Origin: Rhodocyclaceae bacterium UBA2346
GTDB lineage: Bacteria > Pseudomonadota > Gammaproteobacteria > Burkholderiales > Rhodocyclaceae
Reading direction: 5' to 3'
Assembly (NCBI GenBank): GCA_002344625.1
Contig: DDUE01000020.1
Span: 1-32,216 of the forward strand
Length of the DNA stretch: 32,216 nucleotides
Shown one piece after another: positions 16,659-24,112 of the stretch. Below the pieces are notes generated by a model that was not told the DNA's origin, did no database searches, and saw only the letters and a list, made by a program, of their open reading frames with translations. The translations under genes were made by a program, and so were the position numbers. Positions within the stretch are counted from its first letter, which is position 1; every line of letters begins with the position of its first letter.

Positions 16659-18154
16659 TCACCCTCTTCGCCGATACCTGCCTGCGCGCCCATTCGTGCA
16701 GCGAACACCAGGCGGGTGAGCTCGTCGGCCAACAGATCCGGATCGAGATCACTGAGCAACGCCGGCAAACGCGCAATGAACTCGGCGGCGGTCTCGCCCT
16801 TGGCGGCAGCGTCGTCGGCGGCCACCTGAAGCTTGGCCAACCATGGCGACATCACCGGGCGCCAGTCGGCCAGCGCTTCGTCCACGATGACCCCCAGCGG
16901 ATCCGCCGCGGCCGCTTCGTTGCGAGGCTCCGCAAACGCCACCCGCTCGACTTCCGTCCCAGGCGCTGGCGCATCTGGTGGCGGCGGGGCTGCGCGCTTG
17001 GTCCAGCCTTCGCCGTATTTGCTGCGCACCGCGTCTTCGCTGAGATCGAAGCCCATTTCAGACACATTCTTGTCGGTTGCGGATTCGGCCTGCTTGTCTT
17101 CTTCAGCGGAGATGTCGCGATACACGGTGCACGGTGCAAGGCCGTTGAATTCGCAGATCCACTTGATCAGCGTGGCGTTGAGGGTCTCCGAGAGCAGGTC
17201 GCTGTCGGCCTGGGTGAGTTCGAGCCGGACGCCTTCGCGCTCCTTGCTCGCTGCGGCCAGCGCCCCGCCGCCTTTCTGGCGCGGTTCCTGGCCGAGGATC
17301 ACTTCCGAGATCCAGTCATCCATGTAGTTGCACAGGCTCTCCTGGGTCGAGACCGAGCCGGTGAGCTTGCTCTCAAGCAGCTCGATCATCGTGCCTTCGG
17401 GGGTCATCACGACGCCGTCGTTCGAGAAGGCCTTGAGGGCGTCGAACAGTGTGTCTTTCTCTTTCTTGCTGGCGTTGCGCGGGTATTTGCCCCAGGGCGT
17501 GGGGGTGCCGAAGCGGTCGTTGAGCTTGTTCCAGGCGATGATGCCCTTGCGCTTGAAGAACACCGGCCAATACAGCTGCAGGCCCAGGCCGGTGCCGTAG
17601 GGGTTATCGTCTTCCGGGTTGAAGCGATGCACCAGGAACTTGCGCTCGGGCAGCTCGACGCCGCGCACCATGTCTTGCTGGGTCAGCATGCGCAGCTGGG
17701 GCGGCTGGGTGTCGTCATCCTGCACATAAACAAAGCGGCGCTGCGCGCGCTTGATCACGCGCTTGGGGGTGTAAAGGCCGTCCCGCACCGTCCACACGAT
17801 CTCGGCCGGGGCGAACCCGACGATCAGCGCCTCCATCAGGTCGGCGCACAGGCGGTCGAAGTTGAACGCTTCCAGCATCTGCTGCACCACTTCGGCATCC
17901 TGCTCGCTCGTGCCGTCGATGGGCGAAACCGTCCAGGGGCGACTGATCAGGGCGAGGATGCGCTTCTGCAGGCCCGAGAACACCTTGCCGTCGCGCTTCA
18001 GATCGCGGTAGAGCTGCCAGTTGTTGCCGTGCTCGCCGAGCAGCGGGTCATTCGGGCGGATGATGCCCATGAACAGCGGCTCGAACGGGTCGCGCTGGCG
18101 GCTGGCGACTTCGGTATCGAGCTCGGGGGCGGCCGGGGCGGTGGTCTTAGCCAT
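16655..18154 (-). CDS. Phage portal protein (DUF935, Mu gp29 family)
   Basis: The 499-residue protein has the DUF935 pattern: LYRDLKRDGKVFSGLQKR near the start, RPWTVSPIDGT, KFLVHRFNPEDDNPYGTGL, KRKGIIAWNKLNDRFGTP and EVILGQ. It forms the dodecameric DNA entry ring of the head. It overlaps the large terminase by eight bases and MuF by four, so the three are translated in series. The C-terminal 100 residues, with an acidic helical tail, are the least conserved part. It appears full length and intact. Confidence 0.93.
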   Translation of the reverse strand: MAKTTAPAAPELDTEVASRQRDPFEPLFMGIIRPNDPLLGEHGNNWQLYRDLKRDGKVFSGLQKRILALISRPWTVSPIDGTSEQDAEVVQQMLEAFNFDRLCADLMEALIVGFAPAEIVWTVRDGLYTPKRVIKRAQRRFVYVQDDDTQPPQLRMLTQQDMVRGVELPERKFLVHRFNPEDDNPYGTGLGLQLYWPVFFKRKGIIAWNKLNDRFGTPTPWGKYPRNASKKEKDTLFDALKAFSNDGVVMTPEGTMIELLESKLTGSVSTQESLCNYMDDWISEVILGQEPRQKGGGALAAASKEREGVRLELTQADSDLLSETLNATLIKWICEFNGLAPCTVYRDISAEEDKQAESATDKNVSEMGFDLSEDAVRSKYGEGWTKRAAPPPPDAPAPGTEVERVAFAEPRNEAAAADPLGVIVDEALADWRPVMSPWLAKLQVAADDAAAKGETAAEFIARLPALLSDLDPDLLADELTRLVFAARMGAQAGIGEEGE

Positions 18155-19568
18155 TTAGGAATCCTGAAGTTTCGGCGCGCGCGCGCTCGCCGGCGTGGTC
18201 GCTCTGGTATTCGATGGGGGCTGCCGGGTTGCTGGCAGCGTGCTTGGCCAGCGCCAGCGCCCAGAAGCGGTCGGCGTGGCCGTCTGGCGTGCTTTCGGCC
18301 ACGAAGCGGATGTTGCCAGCGGCCGTGGTCACCTTCTGCACCTTGCGCAGGTCGGCGCGGATCGTCGGATCATCTGGGATGCGCAGCGCGCGGTCTTCCA
18401 TCGCGCCTTTCAGCGGGTACGCGAGCGCCTCCTTGACCTGGCCGGTGAACGTGACGGCCTCCACGCGGTGCTCGCCGAACTTGTCTTGCGCGTCATCGGC
18501 CCAGCCGATGCCCAGACCGGTGGCGTCGATGCAGATGCGGTCGGAGAGCGCGAACCAGGGGTAAAGGATGTCTTCCTGGGCGCTCTTGCGCATCTTTTCC
18601 ATTGGGATCACCTTGCGGGTGTAGAGCACATCCCCGAGCTCCTCGAGCACCCACAGCACGGTCAAATCCTTCTTGCGGCCGATATCCACCCCGCAGAACA
18701 GACGCCCGGTGAATTTGTCAGTGACCTCGCGCTCCCAAGGCATGCCTGCCATGTATTCACAGCCGGTGATCAGCTCGTACTCGAGGAACTTGCTGTCGTC
18801 GTCGGACGGAATACACATGTATTCCTGGTCGAACGACTCGTCGTCGGCCGCGCCGGCCTTGACGAAATCGAAGTACTCCGCCTCGGTCATGTCCTGCTGT
18901 TCGGCCTCGGCCGGCAGTGACTGCTGCAGCTTGTAGAGAAAGCCCTGGTCGAGCGCATCCTGCAGGGTCACGCGGTGCAGGCTGATCTTCTTGGGGTTGC
19001 CCTTCTCGCGGATCTCGCGCACCAGGCCATTGAAAAATGAATTTGAGCCGCGGTGCGTGCTCACCAGCTCCATATTGCCGCCCCAGGTGATGCCGGGGTA
19101 GGCAATCGCCCACATCTTGCGCTGGTCGCGGTGCAGCGCGAATTCATCCAGGATGCGGCTGCCGCGCTTGCCGGCCTGGGCATCCGGGTTGCTGCTCATG
19201 CTGTGAATGCGTCGGCCGCTGGCGAACTGCAGCACATAGGCGCTGATCTTCCGCTCGGGGTCGATGACCACCTCGCCGAGATCCTGCGCCGCCATGTTCA
19301 TGATGCCGGCCCACAGCTTGCAATCCTCAATGAACAGCCGGGCCTGGATGTCGTCACGGCTGCTCACCCATTCGTCGTGGCGCGCGCCCTGTGCGGCTGC
19401 GCGCTCGACTGCGGCATAGGCGGTCGACCAGCTGATGCCGATCTGGCGCGACTTCTCCATCAGCTTCAGTCGCGCCTGGTCCATGATCCAGGCGGTCTGG
19501 AACGGCAGAAAGATCGCGTCCGGGTTGGCCGGGATGATGCGCGCTCGCCCCTTGCGGGTGATCATCAC
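18147..19568 (-). CDS. Large terminase subunit (Mu gp28 family)
   Basis: The 473-residue ATPase-nuclease pulls phage DNA into the head. The Walker A variant EKSRQIGISWS (about residues 38-48) is of the deviant terminase type. The Walker B region is GSRILDEFAL. The C-terminal RNase H-like nuclease domain begins at CGVDIGRKKDLTVLWV and continues with ICIDATGLGIGWADD, supplying acidic metal ligands. It overlaps the small subunit by four bases. No frameshift or missing motif is apparent, so packaging enzymology may be intact although capsid genes are absent. Confidence 0.93.
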   Translation of the reverse strand: MMITRKGRARIIPANPDAIFLPFQTAWIMDQARLKLMEKSRQIGISWSTAYAAVERAAAQGARHDEWVSSRDDIQARLFIEDCKLWAGIMNMAAQDLGEVVIDPERKISAYVLQFASGRRIHSMSSNPDAQAGKRGSRILDEFALHRDQRKMWAIAYPGITWGGNMELVSTHRGSNSFFNGLVREIREKGNPKKISLHRVTLQDALDQGFLYKLQQSLPAEAEQQDMTEAEYFDFVKAGAADDESFDQEYMCIPSDDDSKFLEYELITGCEYMAGMPWEREVTDKFTGRLFCGVDIGRKKDLTVLWVLEELGDVLYTRKVIPMEKMRKSAQEDILYPWFALSDRICIDATGLGIGWADDAQDKFGEHRVEAVTFTGQVKEALAYPLKGAMEDRALRIPDDPTIRADLRKVQKVTTAAGNIRFVAESTPDGHADRFWALALAKHAASNPAAPIEYQSDHAGERARAETSGFLNG

Positions 19569-20137
19569 ACCATCCCCAGCGCTTCGCGGATCGCGCGCTT
19601 GGTGTCTTCGGTCACGCCCCCCTTGCTGCCCATGGCATCGAGCTTGGCGCGCTGCTCCTCGAGCAGGCGCTTGCGGGTGTCGTCTTCGACCTTGGCCTGG
19701 AACTGCTTGAGATTCACGCTCGATCGCGTGAGCGTGGCGATGTTCTTGGCGGCGGCCGAGAGCATGCCCACGCGGTCGGCCGAGTCGATCTCGTCGCCGG
19801 TGGCCTCTTGCATGTCGAGAATGGCCTCGAACAGCTCGGTCTGGATCAGCGCGGTCAGCGCCTCGGACCGGGCGTCTTTGTCATCGCCGGCCTGCGCCTG
19901 GATGATCTTGGCGGCCTCGGTGCTGGCGCGGATGGCCGACAGGCGTCGCTCGAGCTTCTGGCCGTAGCGATGCACCGCGGTGCGGCTGGGCAGTTCGCCC
20001 TCGGCCGCCTCGTCGGGGAAGGTCGCGCGCAGCTCGGCGATGAGCTCGTCGAGCGTCATGCGCCCTTCGGCGATGCGCCGTTCGATGTGGCCTTTGACCT
20101 CGGCCGAGAGCCGGTCGATGCTGCTTTTGCGGCCCAT
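19565..20137 (-). CDS. Small terminase subunit (DUF3486, Mu gp27 family)
   Basis: The 190-residue protein starts with the family signature MGRKSSIDRL followed by an N-terminal HTH (LIAELRATFPDE...PSRTAVHRYGQKLE). A long helical central part and a charged C-terminus follow. It is placed directly before and overlapping the large subunit, as in Mu-like phages. Its expected role is recognition of phage DNA ends for headful packaging. Confidence 0.88.
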   Translation of the reverse strand: MGRKSSIDRLSAEVKGHIERRIAEGRMTLDELIAELRATFPDEAAEGELPSRTAVHRYGQKLERRLSAIRASTEAAKIIQAQAGDDKDARSEALTALIQTELFEAILDMQEATGDEIDSADRVGMLSAAAKNIATLTRSSVNLKQFQAKVEDDTRKRLLEEQRAKLDAMGSKGGVTEDTKRAIREALGMV

Positions 20138-20143
20138 GGCGGC

Positions 20144-20449
20144 TTACCAGTACTTTTCCGGGCGTGCGATGCCCGGTTCGCAATCGACCGTGTATTCGGC
20201 CACGTCCACGCCGTAGCGGGTCAGCTCGCCAAACCAGCGGCCATCGGGTTTGCGGGTGACGCCCACCAGCTTGCGATCGCCCAGGTAGTCGAGCTCGCGG
20301 CGCAGTTCATGCGCGGTGGCATCCGGGTATTCAGACTGCGCCACCGACAGGATCGGGCCCTCGAATGCGCCGATCGGGCGGGCATTGTTGAGGGTGAGAA
20401 TGATCAGCCAGCGCAAATGCTCGCGCCGGGCCTTGTGTGGGTCGATCAT
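20144..20449 (-). CDS. Winged-helix small phage protein (VpaChn25_0724-like)
   Basis: The 101-residue protein has a winged-helix pattern: HLRWLIILTLNNARPIG, then HELRRELDYLGDRKLVG, then a strand pair ending RWFGELTRYGVDVAEY. Proteins of this size and place, between the gp25-like and small terminase genes of Mu-like phages, are often annotated as VpaChn25_0724-family. That assignment is tentative. It overlaps the upstream gene by four bases (ATGA) and is six bases from the small terminase. Function is unknown, with possible DNA binding. Confidence 0.7.
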   Translation of the reverse strand: MIDPHKARREHLRWLIILTLNNARPIGAFEGPILSVAQSEYPDATAHELRRELDYLGDRKLVGVTRKPDGRWFGELTRYGVDVAEYTVDCEPGIARPEKYW

Positions 20450-20832
20450 GACTGGCCCCCTTTGAGTGCCTGGTTTTCGATGCGTAGCGCCAGGCCGTCG
20501 AGCTTGGCCTCGATCACGCTCTGGCCGCGGATGTAGTCTTCGCGCCGCACATAGTGCAGCGGCATTTCGGCCTTGAGTTCCATCAGGTCACGCTCGACCC
20601 TGCGCCATTGGCCGGCCTCGTCATGCGCGGCCTTCTCGAGCACCGAGAACCGCGAGTCCCAATGCACCGAGTGCAGCTCGCGCGCCTCGTCCTGCGATCT
20701 GAAGCGCGCATCCAGGCGCTTCTCGATCTCGGCCAGCAGCACGCGCCCCATCGTGAAGGCCGCGCCCATGAAGGCCAGCAACAGCCCCCCGAGAAACGTC
20801 ACCAGCGCCCACAAATCCACCTGAATGTTCAT
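20446..20832 (-). CDS. DUF2730-like membrane-anchored phage protein
   Basis: The 128-residue protein starts at the ATG at 20832, which overlaps the stop of the preceding gene. It has one N-terminal membrane span (about residues 7-29, LVTFLGGLLLAFMGAAFTMG) and then a helical, coiled-coil-prone domain (LLAEIEKRLDARF, ELKAEMPLHYVRREDYIRGQ). This matches DUF2730-like proteins (Mu gp25 position). The open frame continues upstream to 21039, but that part is a shadow of the neighbouring gene. Function is unknown. Confidence 0.75.
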   Translation of the reverse strand: MNIQVDLWALVTFLGGLLLAFMGAAFTMGRVLLAEIEKRLDARFRSQDEARELHSVHWDSRFSVLEKAAHDEAGQWRRVERDLMELKAEMPLHYVRREDYIRGQSVIEAKLDGLALRIENQALKGGQS

Positions 20833-21134
20833 ACGTCCTCCACAGACACTTCGTAATAGTTGAACGGCCCGTGGGTCTTCACCAGGGTGCCATACGGCAT
20901 TCGATGCTGCCCCGCCCGCTTGATGACCAGCACGCGCACGCCATCCACGGCCAGCGATTGCGCAATGTTGCGCATCGCCACGCGCGTGAGCTTGCCCATG
21001 GCGGCCATGATCTCGACCTTGCGCGCATCCACCCGGCACAGGGTCGCGACCGCGACCGGCTCGTCGCCGAATTCATAGCTCTCATCCGGCCGATAAACCC
21101 GCACCACGCTGGTCAGGTGCTCGATATGAATCAT
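20829..21134 (-). CDS. Unidentified phage protein, 101 aa
   Basis: I do not recognise a family. The protein is mixed alpha/beta with no membrane segment: an N-terminal strand-rich part (SVVRVYRPDESYEFGDEPVAV), a helix (IMAAMGKLTRVAMRNIAQSLA) and a C-terminal strand pair ending FNYYEVSVEDV. Four-base overlaps with both neighbours place it firmly within the lysis/head operon and support the chosen start. Its position between the spanin and DUF2730 genes suggests a late function. Confidence 0.65.
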   Translation of the reverse strand: MIHIEHLTSVVRVYRPDESYEFGDEPVAVATLCRVDARKVEIMAAMGKLTRVAMRNIAQSLAVDGVRVLVIKRAGQHRMPYGTLVKTHGPFNYYEVSVEDV

Positions 21135-21661
21135 TCCGGTGCCTCGTGCCAGTCGATCAGCGCATCAAGGCGTCGAACGCACTCGGCGTAGGCATCGCCT
21201 GCGGCGAGGGCCCAACCGGCGAGGTCGGCATCGGTGGCAGCGTGCCCGGCATCGGCTCGAGCAGCGCCGCCGGCGGGCTTGGGCAGATCGATGGCGAGGC
21301 CGGCGGCACGGTCGAGCACGCGTAAAGCAGGCTCGTGCAGGCACACACGGCCATCGGTGTTTTGAGCAAGTTCATGTTGCAGATCCTTTTTCAGCCGGCT
21401 GGCCTCGGTGCGTGCGCTTGAGAGCTGGCGGGTGAGCGTGTTGCCGCGCTCGAATGCGCTCGCCAGGGCCAGGCTGTTGGCGTCGGCCTGGGCGAACGCC
21501 TGGCGAGCCTGGTCGCGCTCGAGGGTGGCCACTTTGGCGTTTGCATTGGCCACCATGACGCGCGCCGGGCCATCGGTGACGGCGGCGCCGATCAGGGCGC
21601 CAATCACCGCCCCGGTCAGGCCCGCAGCCCACAGCAAAGTGGTCGACGGCAAGCCGATCAC
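21131..21661 (-). CDS. Rz-like inner-membrane spanin
   Basis: The 176-residue protein has one N-terminal membrane anchor (about residues 8-28, LLWAAGLTGAVIGALIGAAV) followed by a periplasmic helical domain predicted to coil (NAKVATLERDQARQAFAQAD...LTRQLSSARTEASRLKKDLQ). This is the architecture of the i-spanin Rz. It partners the nested lipoprotein gene read in another frame at 21157-21375. It follows the transglycosylase with a four-base overlap, completing a holin-endolysin-spanin cassette. Confidence 0.82.
   Translation of the reverse strand: MIGLPSTTLLWAAGLTGAVIGALIGAAVTDGPARVMVANANAKVATLERDQARQAFAQADANSLALASAFERGNTLTRQLSSARTEASRLKKDLQHELAQNTDGRVCLHEPALRVLDRAAGLAIDLPKPAGGAARADAGHAATDADLAGWALAAGDAYAECVRRLDALIDWHEAPE
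21157..21375 (-). CDS. Rz1-like outer-membrane spanin lipoprotein nested inside Rz
   Basis: A 72-residue product is encoded entirely within the Rz gene in a different frame, preceded by AAGGA at a good distance. It has a short lipoprotein signal with lipobox SLLYAC (Cys 20) and a mature part very rich in proline (PPASPS, PSPPAA, PPMPTSPVGPSP). These are the hallmarks of Rz1 o-spanins. The Tyr at the -2 lipobox position is unusual. The full nesting follows the lambda-type embedded arrangement. Confidence 0.82.
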   Translation of the reverse strand: MNLLKTPMAVCACTSLLYACSTVPPASPSICPSPPAALLEPMPGTLPPMPTSPVGPSPQAMPTPSAFDALMR

Positions 21662-22374
21662 GGCGCCACCTCGAGCGTGGGCCCCCAGCCGGCATAGCGC
21701 GGCTGCAGCACCGTCATGATGCGCTGCGGGTAGCCGAGGTTTTCAGCGCAGTGGCTGCGATGCCGGCGCGCACTTCCGCAGGCGGCGTCGATATCCGCGC
21801 GCGCCTTGGTCGTGGCGTTGCGCGCCTCGGCTTGCCAGTGGCCTAGCCCGCCGTTATAGCTGCGCAGCGTGGCCCACATGCGGTCGGCCGGGTCGGCGAT
21901 CGCGATGCGGTCCCACAGCCATTTGTTGTAGCCGACCAGCGCGCGCAGCGCCCATGTTGGGTTCTGCGGCTGGCAGTCGGCAGACGACATGCTGTGCAGA
22001 TCGCACCACCAGCGCGCCGTCGCGGGCATGAACTGGGCCATACCCCGGGCACCGACCCGGCTCACCGTGTTGGGTTGCCACGCGCTTTCCTGGTGCACCT
22101 GGGCGGCAAACACCGCCACCGGGGCATTGAGGCCGAAGTGGGCATGCGCTGCGCGCACCAGCTCTGCCCGGTAGCGGTGGGCAACGGGCGGAATCTGCCC
22201 AACCTGGGCATGTGCCACGCCCATCGGCAAGAGCACCGCCACCACCAGCACGGCCAGCAAGGCCAGAAAGACGGCAATCTTCAGCGACCAGATCACGCGC
22301 GCGTTGAGCTCGCGCTCTTCGGCCTCGATCTCCTCGGTCAGCACGTCGAATGGGTCGCGGGGCTCGCGGCGCAT
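21658..22374 (-). CDS. Membrane-anchored lytic transglycosylase endolysin
   Basis: The 238-residue protein has a charged cytoplasmic N-terminus (residues 1-27), one hydrophobic segment (about 28-56) and a periplasmic SLT/GH23-type domain. Catalytic Glu is E96 in VHQESAW, followed by SRVGARGMAQFMPATA and later SYNGG, the usual lysozyme-like signature. The hydrophobic segment contains many Ala/Val residues, so a signal-anchor-release export mode is possible; a plain signal peptide is also possible. It sits between the holin and Rz genes, which supports an endolysin role rather than a virion transglycosylase. Confidence 0.87.
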   Translation of the reverse strand: MRREPRDPFDVLTEEIEAEERELNARVIWSLKIAVFLALLAVLVVAVLLPMGVAHAQVGQIPPVAHRYRAELVRAAHAHFGLNAPVAVFAAQVHQESAWQPNTVSRVGARGMAQFMPATARWWCDLHSMSSADCQPQNPTWALRALVGYNKWLWDRIAIADPADRMWATLRSYNGGLGHWQAEARNATTKARADIDAACGSARRHRSHCAENLGYPQRIMTVLQPRYAGWGPTLEVAP

Positions 22375-22376
22375 GA

Positions 22377-22736
22377 TCAGGCCCCGAGGGCGACGCCGAT
22401 CATCGCGGATGCAATCAGCACCGCCCGGCGCAGCATCGCCGCGGCAAAGGCAATCGATTGTTCGAGCGTAATCGCCAGGCCACAGCCGGGCGTTCGGTCA
22501 GGCGCGACGATTCCGGCCTTATCAGGGCTGATGCCCCATGCGAGAAAGCGGTCAGGCCTTGCATAGGGGAACAAGCCGCGATCGATCCAGTAGCCCGCCC
22601 ATGCGGCGCTGGTGATGAGGCTGAGTTTGTAGAGCGATACCGGGAGTTGTTGCGGAGCGATCAGCGCCACCACCAGGGCGAGCACGATCGAAACGGCCAG
22701 CCACGGCGCCATGCGCGGCAATTTGGGTAGAGACAC
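22377..22736 (-). CDS. Putative holin
   Basis: The 119-residue membrane protein uses a GTG start at 22736 with an AGGAG ribosome binding site eight bases upstream. It has hydrophobic segments at about residues 12-30 and 36-50, and a C-terminal one at about 90-118. This fits the putative holin family found at this place in BcepMu-like phages. It lies two bases upstream of the endolysin gene and opens the tightly overlapped cassette running to the small terminase. Its ribosome binding site is part of a stable hairpin. Confidence 0.78.
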   Translation of the reverse strand: MSLPKLPRMAPWLAVSIVLALVVALIAPQQLPVSLYKLSLITSAAWAGYWIDRGLFPYARPDRFLAWGISPDKAGIVAPDRTPGCGLAITLEQSIAFAAAMLRRAVLIASAMIGVALGA

Positions 22737-22742
22737 GGTGCG

Positions 22743-22769
22743 GCTCCTGCAGGGTTGTTATGCAGGAGC
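22743..22769 (-). promoter_or_regulatory. Hairpin that buries the holin ribosome binding site
   Basis: In the leftward transcript, GCTCCTGCA pairs perfectly with TGCAGGAGC over a 9-base loop. The 3' arm contains the AGGAG ribosome binding site of the holin gene, followed after a short spacer by its GTG start. This would reduce holin translation unless the hairpin is opened, a plausible lysis-timing device. Confidence 0.65.
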
Positions 22770-22814
22770 GATTGTGGACGGCAGGCTGGGTGCGGCTTAA
22801 ATGAAGGGGTTCAA

Positions 22815-22841
22815 TTACGGCTGAGGCGCGCTCGGCCGTAA
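22815..22841 (-). terminator. Hairpin between early-late boundary gene and holin
   Basis: TTACGGCTGAG-GCGCG-CTCGGCCGTAA makes an 11-bp stem with one G-T wobble. It begins 14 bases after the stop of the 22855-23118 gene on the minus strand. The downstream leftward sequence is not a clean T-tract. It may be a partial terminator separating the 23-kb genes from the lysis cassette. Confidence 0.5.
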
Positions 22842-22854
22842 TCTTAAGCCTGTA

Positions 22855-23118
22855 TCAGGGCCGATGCACCGGCTTCTGTGCCAGGCCCTTCAGATGCTTG
22901 AGCGCGTCGACCTCGACCTTGAAATGGCCGATAGCCTTTTCAACCTGCACCAGGTCGATGTCGACGTAGTCGGTGGCGAATTGGTCGGTGCTCGCATGGT
23001 ACTGCTCGGCCACACCGGGCGAGCCCGGCACGCCCCGCACCGCCTGTTGCAAGCGCGCGTAAAACGTCTCGAGCTCGGTCAGGTGTGGTGCAACGTGTTC
23101 CTTTCTGAAGATCGTCAT
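22855..23118 (-). CDS. Unidentified small phage protein, 87 aa
   Basis: I do not recognise this family. The protein is mostly helical, starting MTIFRKEHVAPHLTELE and ending in a basic tail (KGLAQKPVHRP), with no membrane span. The ATG at 23118 is preceded by AAGAGGTGAT, a strong ribosome binding site; an in-frame TTG lies just before it. It is divergent from the gene at 23140 with only 21 bases between start codons, so its promoter must lie inside that gene or further right. Confidence 0.6.
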   Translation of the reverse strand: MTIFRKEHVAPHLTELETFYARLQQAVRGVPGSPGVAEQYHASTDQFATDYVDIDLVQVEKAIGHFKVEVDALKHLKGLAQKPVHRP

Positions 23119-23139
23119 CAATCACCTCTTGGAGTTGTC

Positions 23140-23391
23140 ATGAGCAAGCAAGAACTTACCACCGAAAACATCGACGCGGACCTTCTTGATCGCATCGCCA
23201 TGCGCCCCCTGCAGCGCGTCGAGACGCTGCGCAAGCTCATGCCCGAGATCAATCGCCGCTTTAACCACCTGCACGCACTGCTCGACCAGGCGCTCAATGG
23301 CGACGATGTGCCTGAGCACGATTTGCGGCTCGCCAGTGGCGATCTGCTCAGCGCGGTCGGGGCCGCCTGGCCAGAGGACGAGGAAGAGTAG
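23140..23391 (+). CDS. Unidentified acidic small protein, 83 aa, opposite to late genes
   Basis: The start at 23140 follows TTGGAG with five bases spacing. The product is acidic and helical (ENIDADLLDRIAMRPLQRVE, then DDVPEHDLRLASGDLL, ending PEDEEE), with no family that I recognise. It is the only rightward gene within the leftward block between 14.6 and 24.5 kb. The open frame upstream to 22864 is antisense to the neighbouring gene and is not taken as coding. Its acidic, lysine-poor nature could suit a DNA-mimic or regulator, but this is guesswork. Confidence 0.55.
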   Translation: MSKQELTTENIDADLLDRIAMRPLQRVETLRKLMPEINRRFNHLHALLDQALNGDDVPEHDLRLASGDLLSAVGAAWPEDEEE

Positions 23392-23414
23392 CGCAAGCGC
23401 CGCCGATCCGCACC

Positions 23415-23846
23415 CTACCGGATCGAGATCACACGATATCCATCAATGCTGGTTTCGCACAAGAACGGCTCTTCGCCCCCGTATGCACCGAAGCCGTTCT
23501 TTGCGTTGATGTAGAGCGTGAACTTCTTGACCATGATGGTCTTTCCAGCCACCTTGGTTGTATCCGCGCCCCTGTCGACCACGGCCCCGACCTTGATACT
23601 GTCGGGGTCCTTGAACTTCAACCATCGATCCATCTGCGCCAGGCAGGCATCGCCCCATCGCGGCAGGGTCGCCGGCGCTGCGGCGCTTGCGGTGGGCGCT
23701 GCACGCACCTGCTTTGAGTCGGTGCCGCATGGCCTGTCGGAAAAAACCGTCTTCCCGTCGACCGAGCACTTGAACACCTGGGCCTGAGCGTAGGGGGTCA
23801 GCGCCAGGGCGATGGTCAGGGCAATCCATTTATGCAGCCCGGTCAT
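23415..23846 (-). CDS. Exported DUF4124-type protein
   Basis: The 143-residue protein starts at the ATG at 23846 behind GGAGG, with a signal peptide ending PYAQA. The mature N-terminus, QVFKCSVDGKTVFSDRPCG, is a DUF4124 domain. The C-terminal part contains WLKFKDPDSIKVG and a Cys near the end. DUF4124 proteins are usually chromosomal envelope proteins of unknown role, so its presence in the regulatory arm of a prophage suggests an accessory (moron) gene that may act on the lysogen's envelope. It overlaps the upstream small gene by 17 bases. Confidence 0.75.
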   Translation of the reverse strand: MTGLHKWIALTIALALTPYAQAQVFKCSVDGKTVFSDRPCGTDSKQVRAAPTASAAAPATLPRWGDACLAQMDRWLKFKDPDSIKVGAVVDRGADTTKVAGKTIMVKKFTLYINAKNGFGAYGGEEPFLCETSIDGYRVISIR

Positions 23847-24024
23847 CGCTCGCCTCCACGTTTGAACCCGGCCGGCGCACAGTTGCCGGAATCGCCACCA
23901 GCGCCTGGTGTGCGCCCGATATGCGCACCGGCACCCCGGCAATGTCATACGTCAGTGTGGCCTCGGCGGCGGGCAACTGCGACACCGCCTCTTTCAGCCA
24001 GCTCATTATCCATCGATTGTCCAT
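23830..24024 (-). CDS. Unidentified small protein, 64 aa
   Basis: The start at 24024 is preceded by AAGGTGG. The product (LKEAVSQLPAAEATLTYDIAG, then VPVRISGAHQALVAIPA) is neutral with no signal or membrane span, and I do not recognise it. It overlaps the DUF4124 gene by 17 bases, suggesting coupled translation. The 88 bases upstream, towards the repressor stop, are A+T-rich and include TTTGA-TAATG-TCAAA, which may be a promoter or operator, but no clear -35/-10 pair is seen. Confidence 0.55.
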   Translation of the reverse strand: MDNRWIMSWLKEAVSQLPAAEATLTYDIAGVPVRISGAHQALVAIPATVRRPGSNVEASDDRAA

Positions 24025-24112
24025 CGCACCACCTTTTTGTCATGGCAATGCGCTAATCATAACCAAATTCGGCGCAATCGCTTTTGACATTATCAAATTT
24101 GCGTGACGGCCT

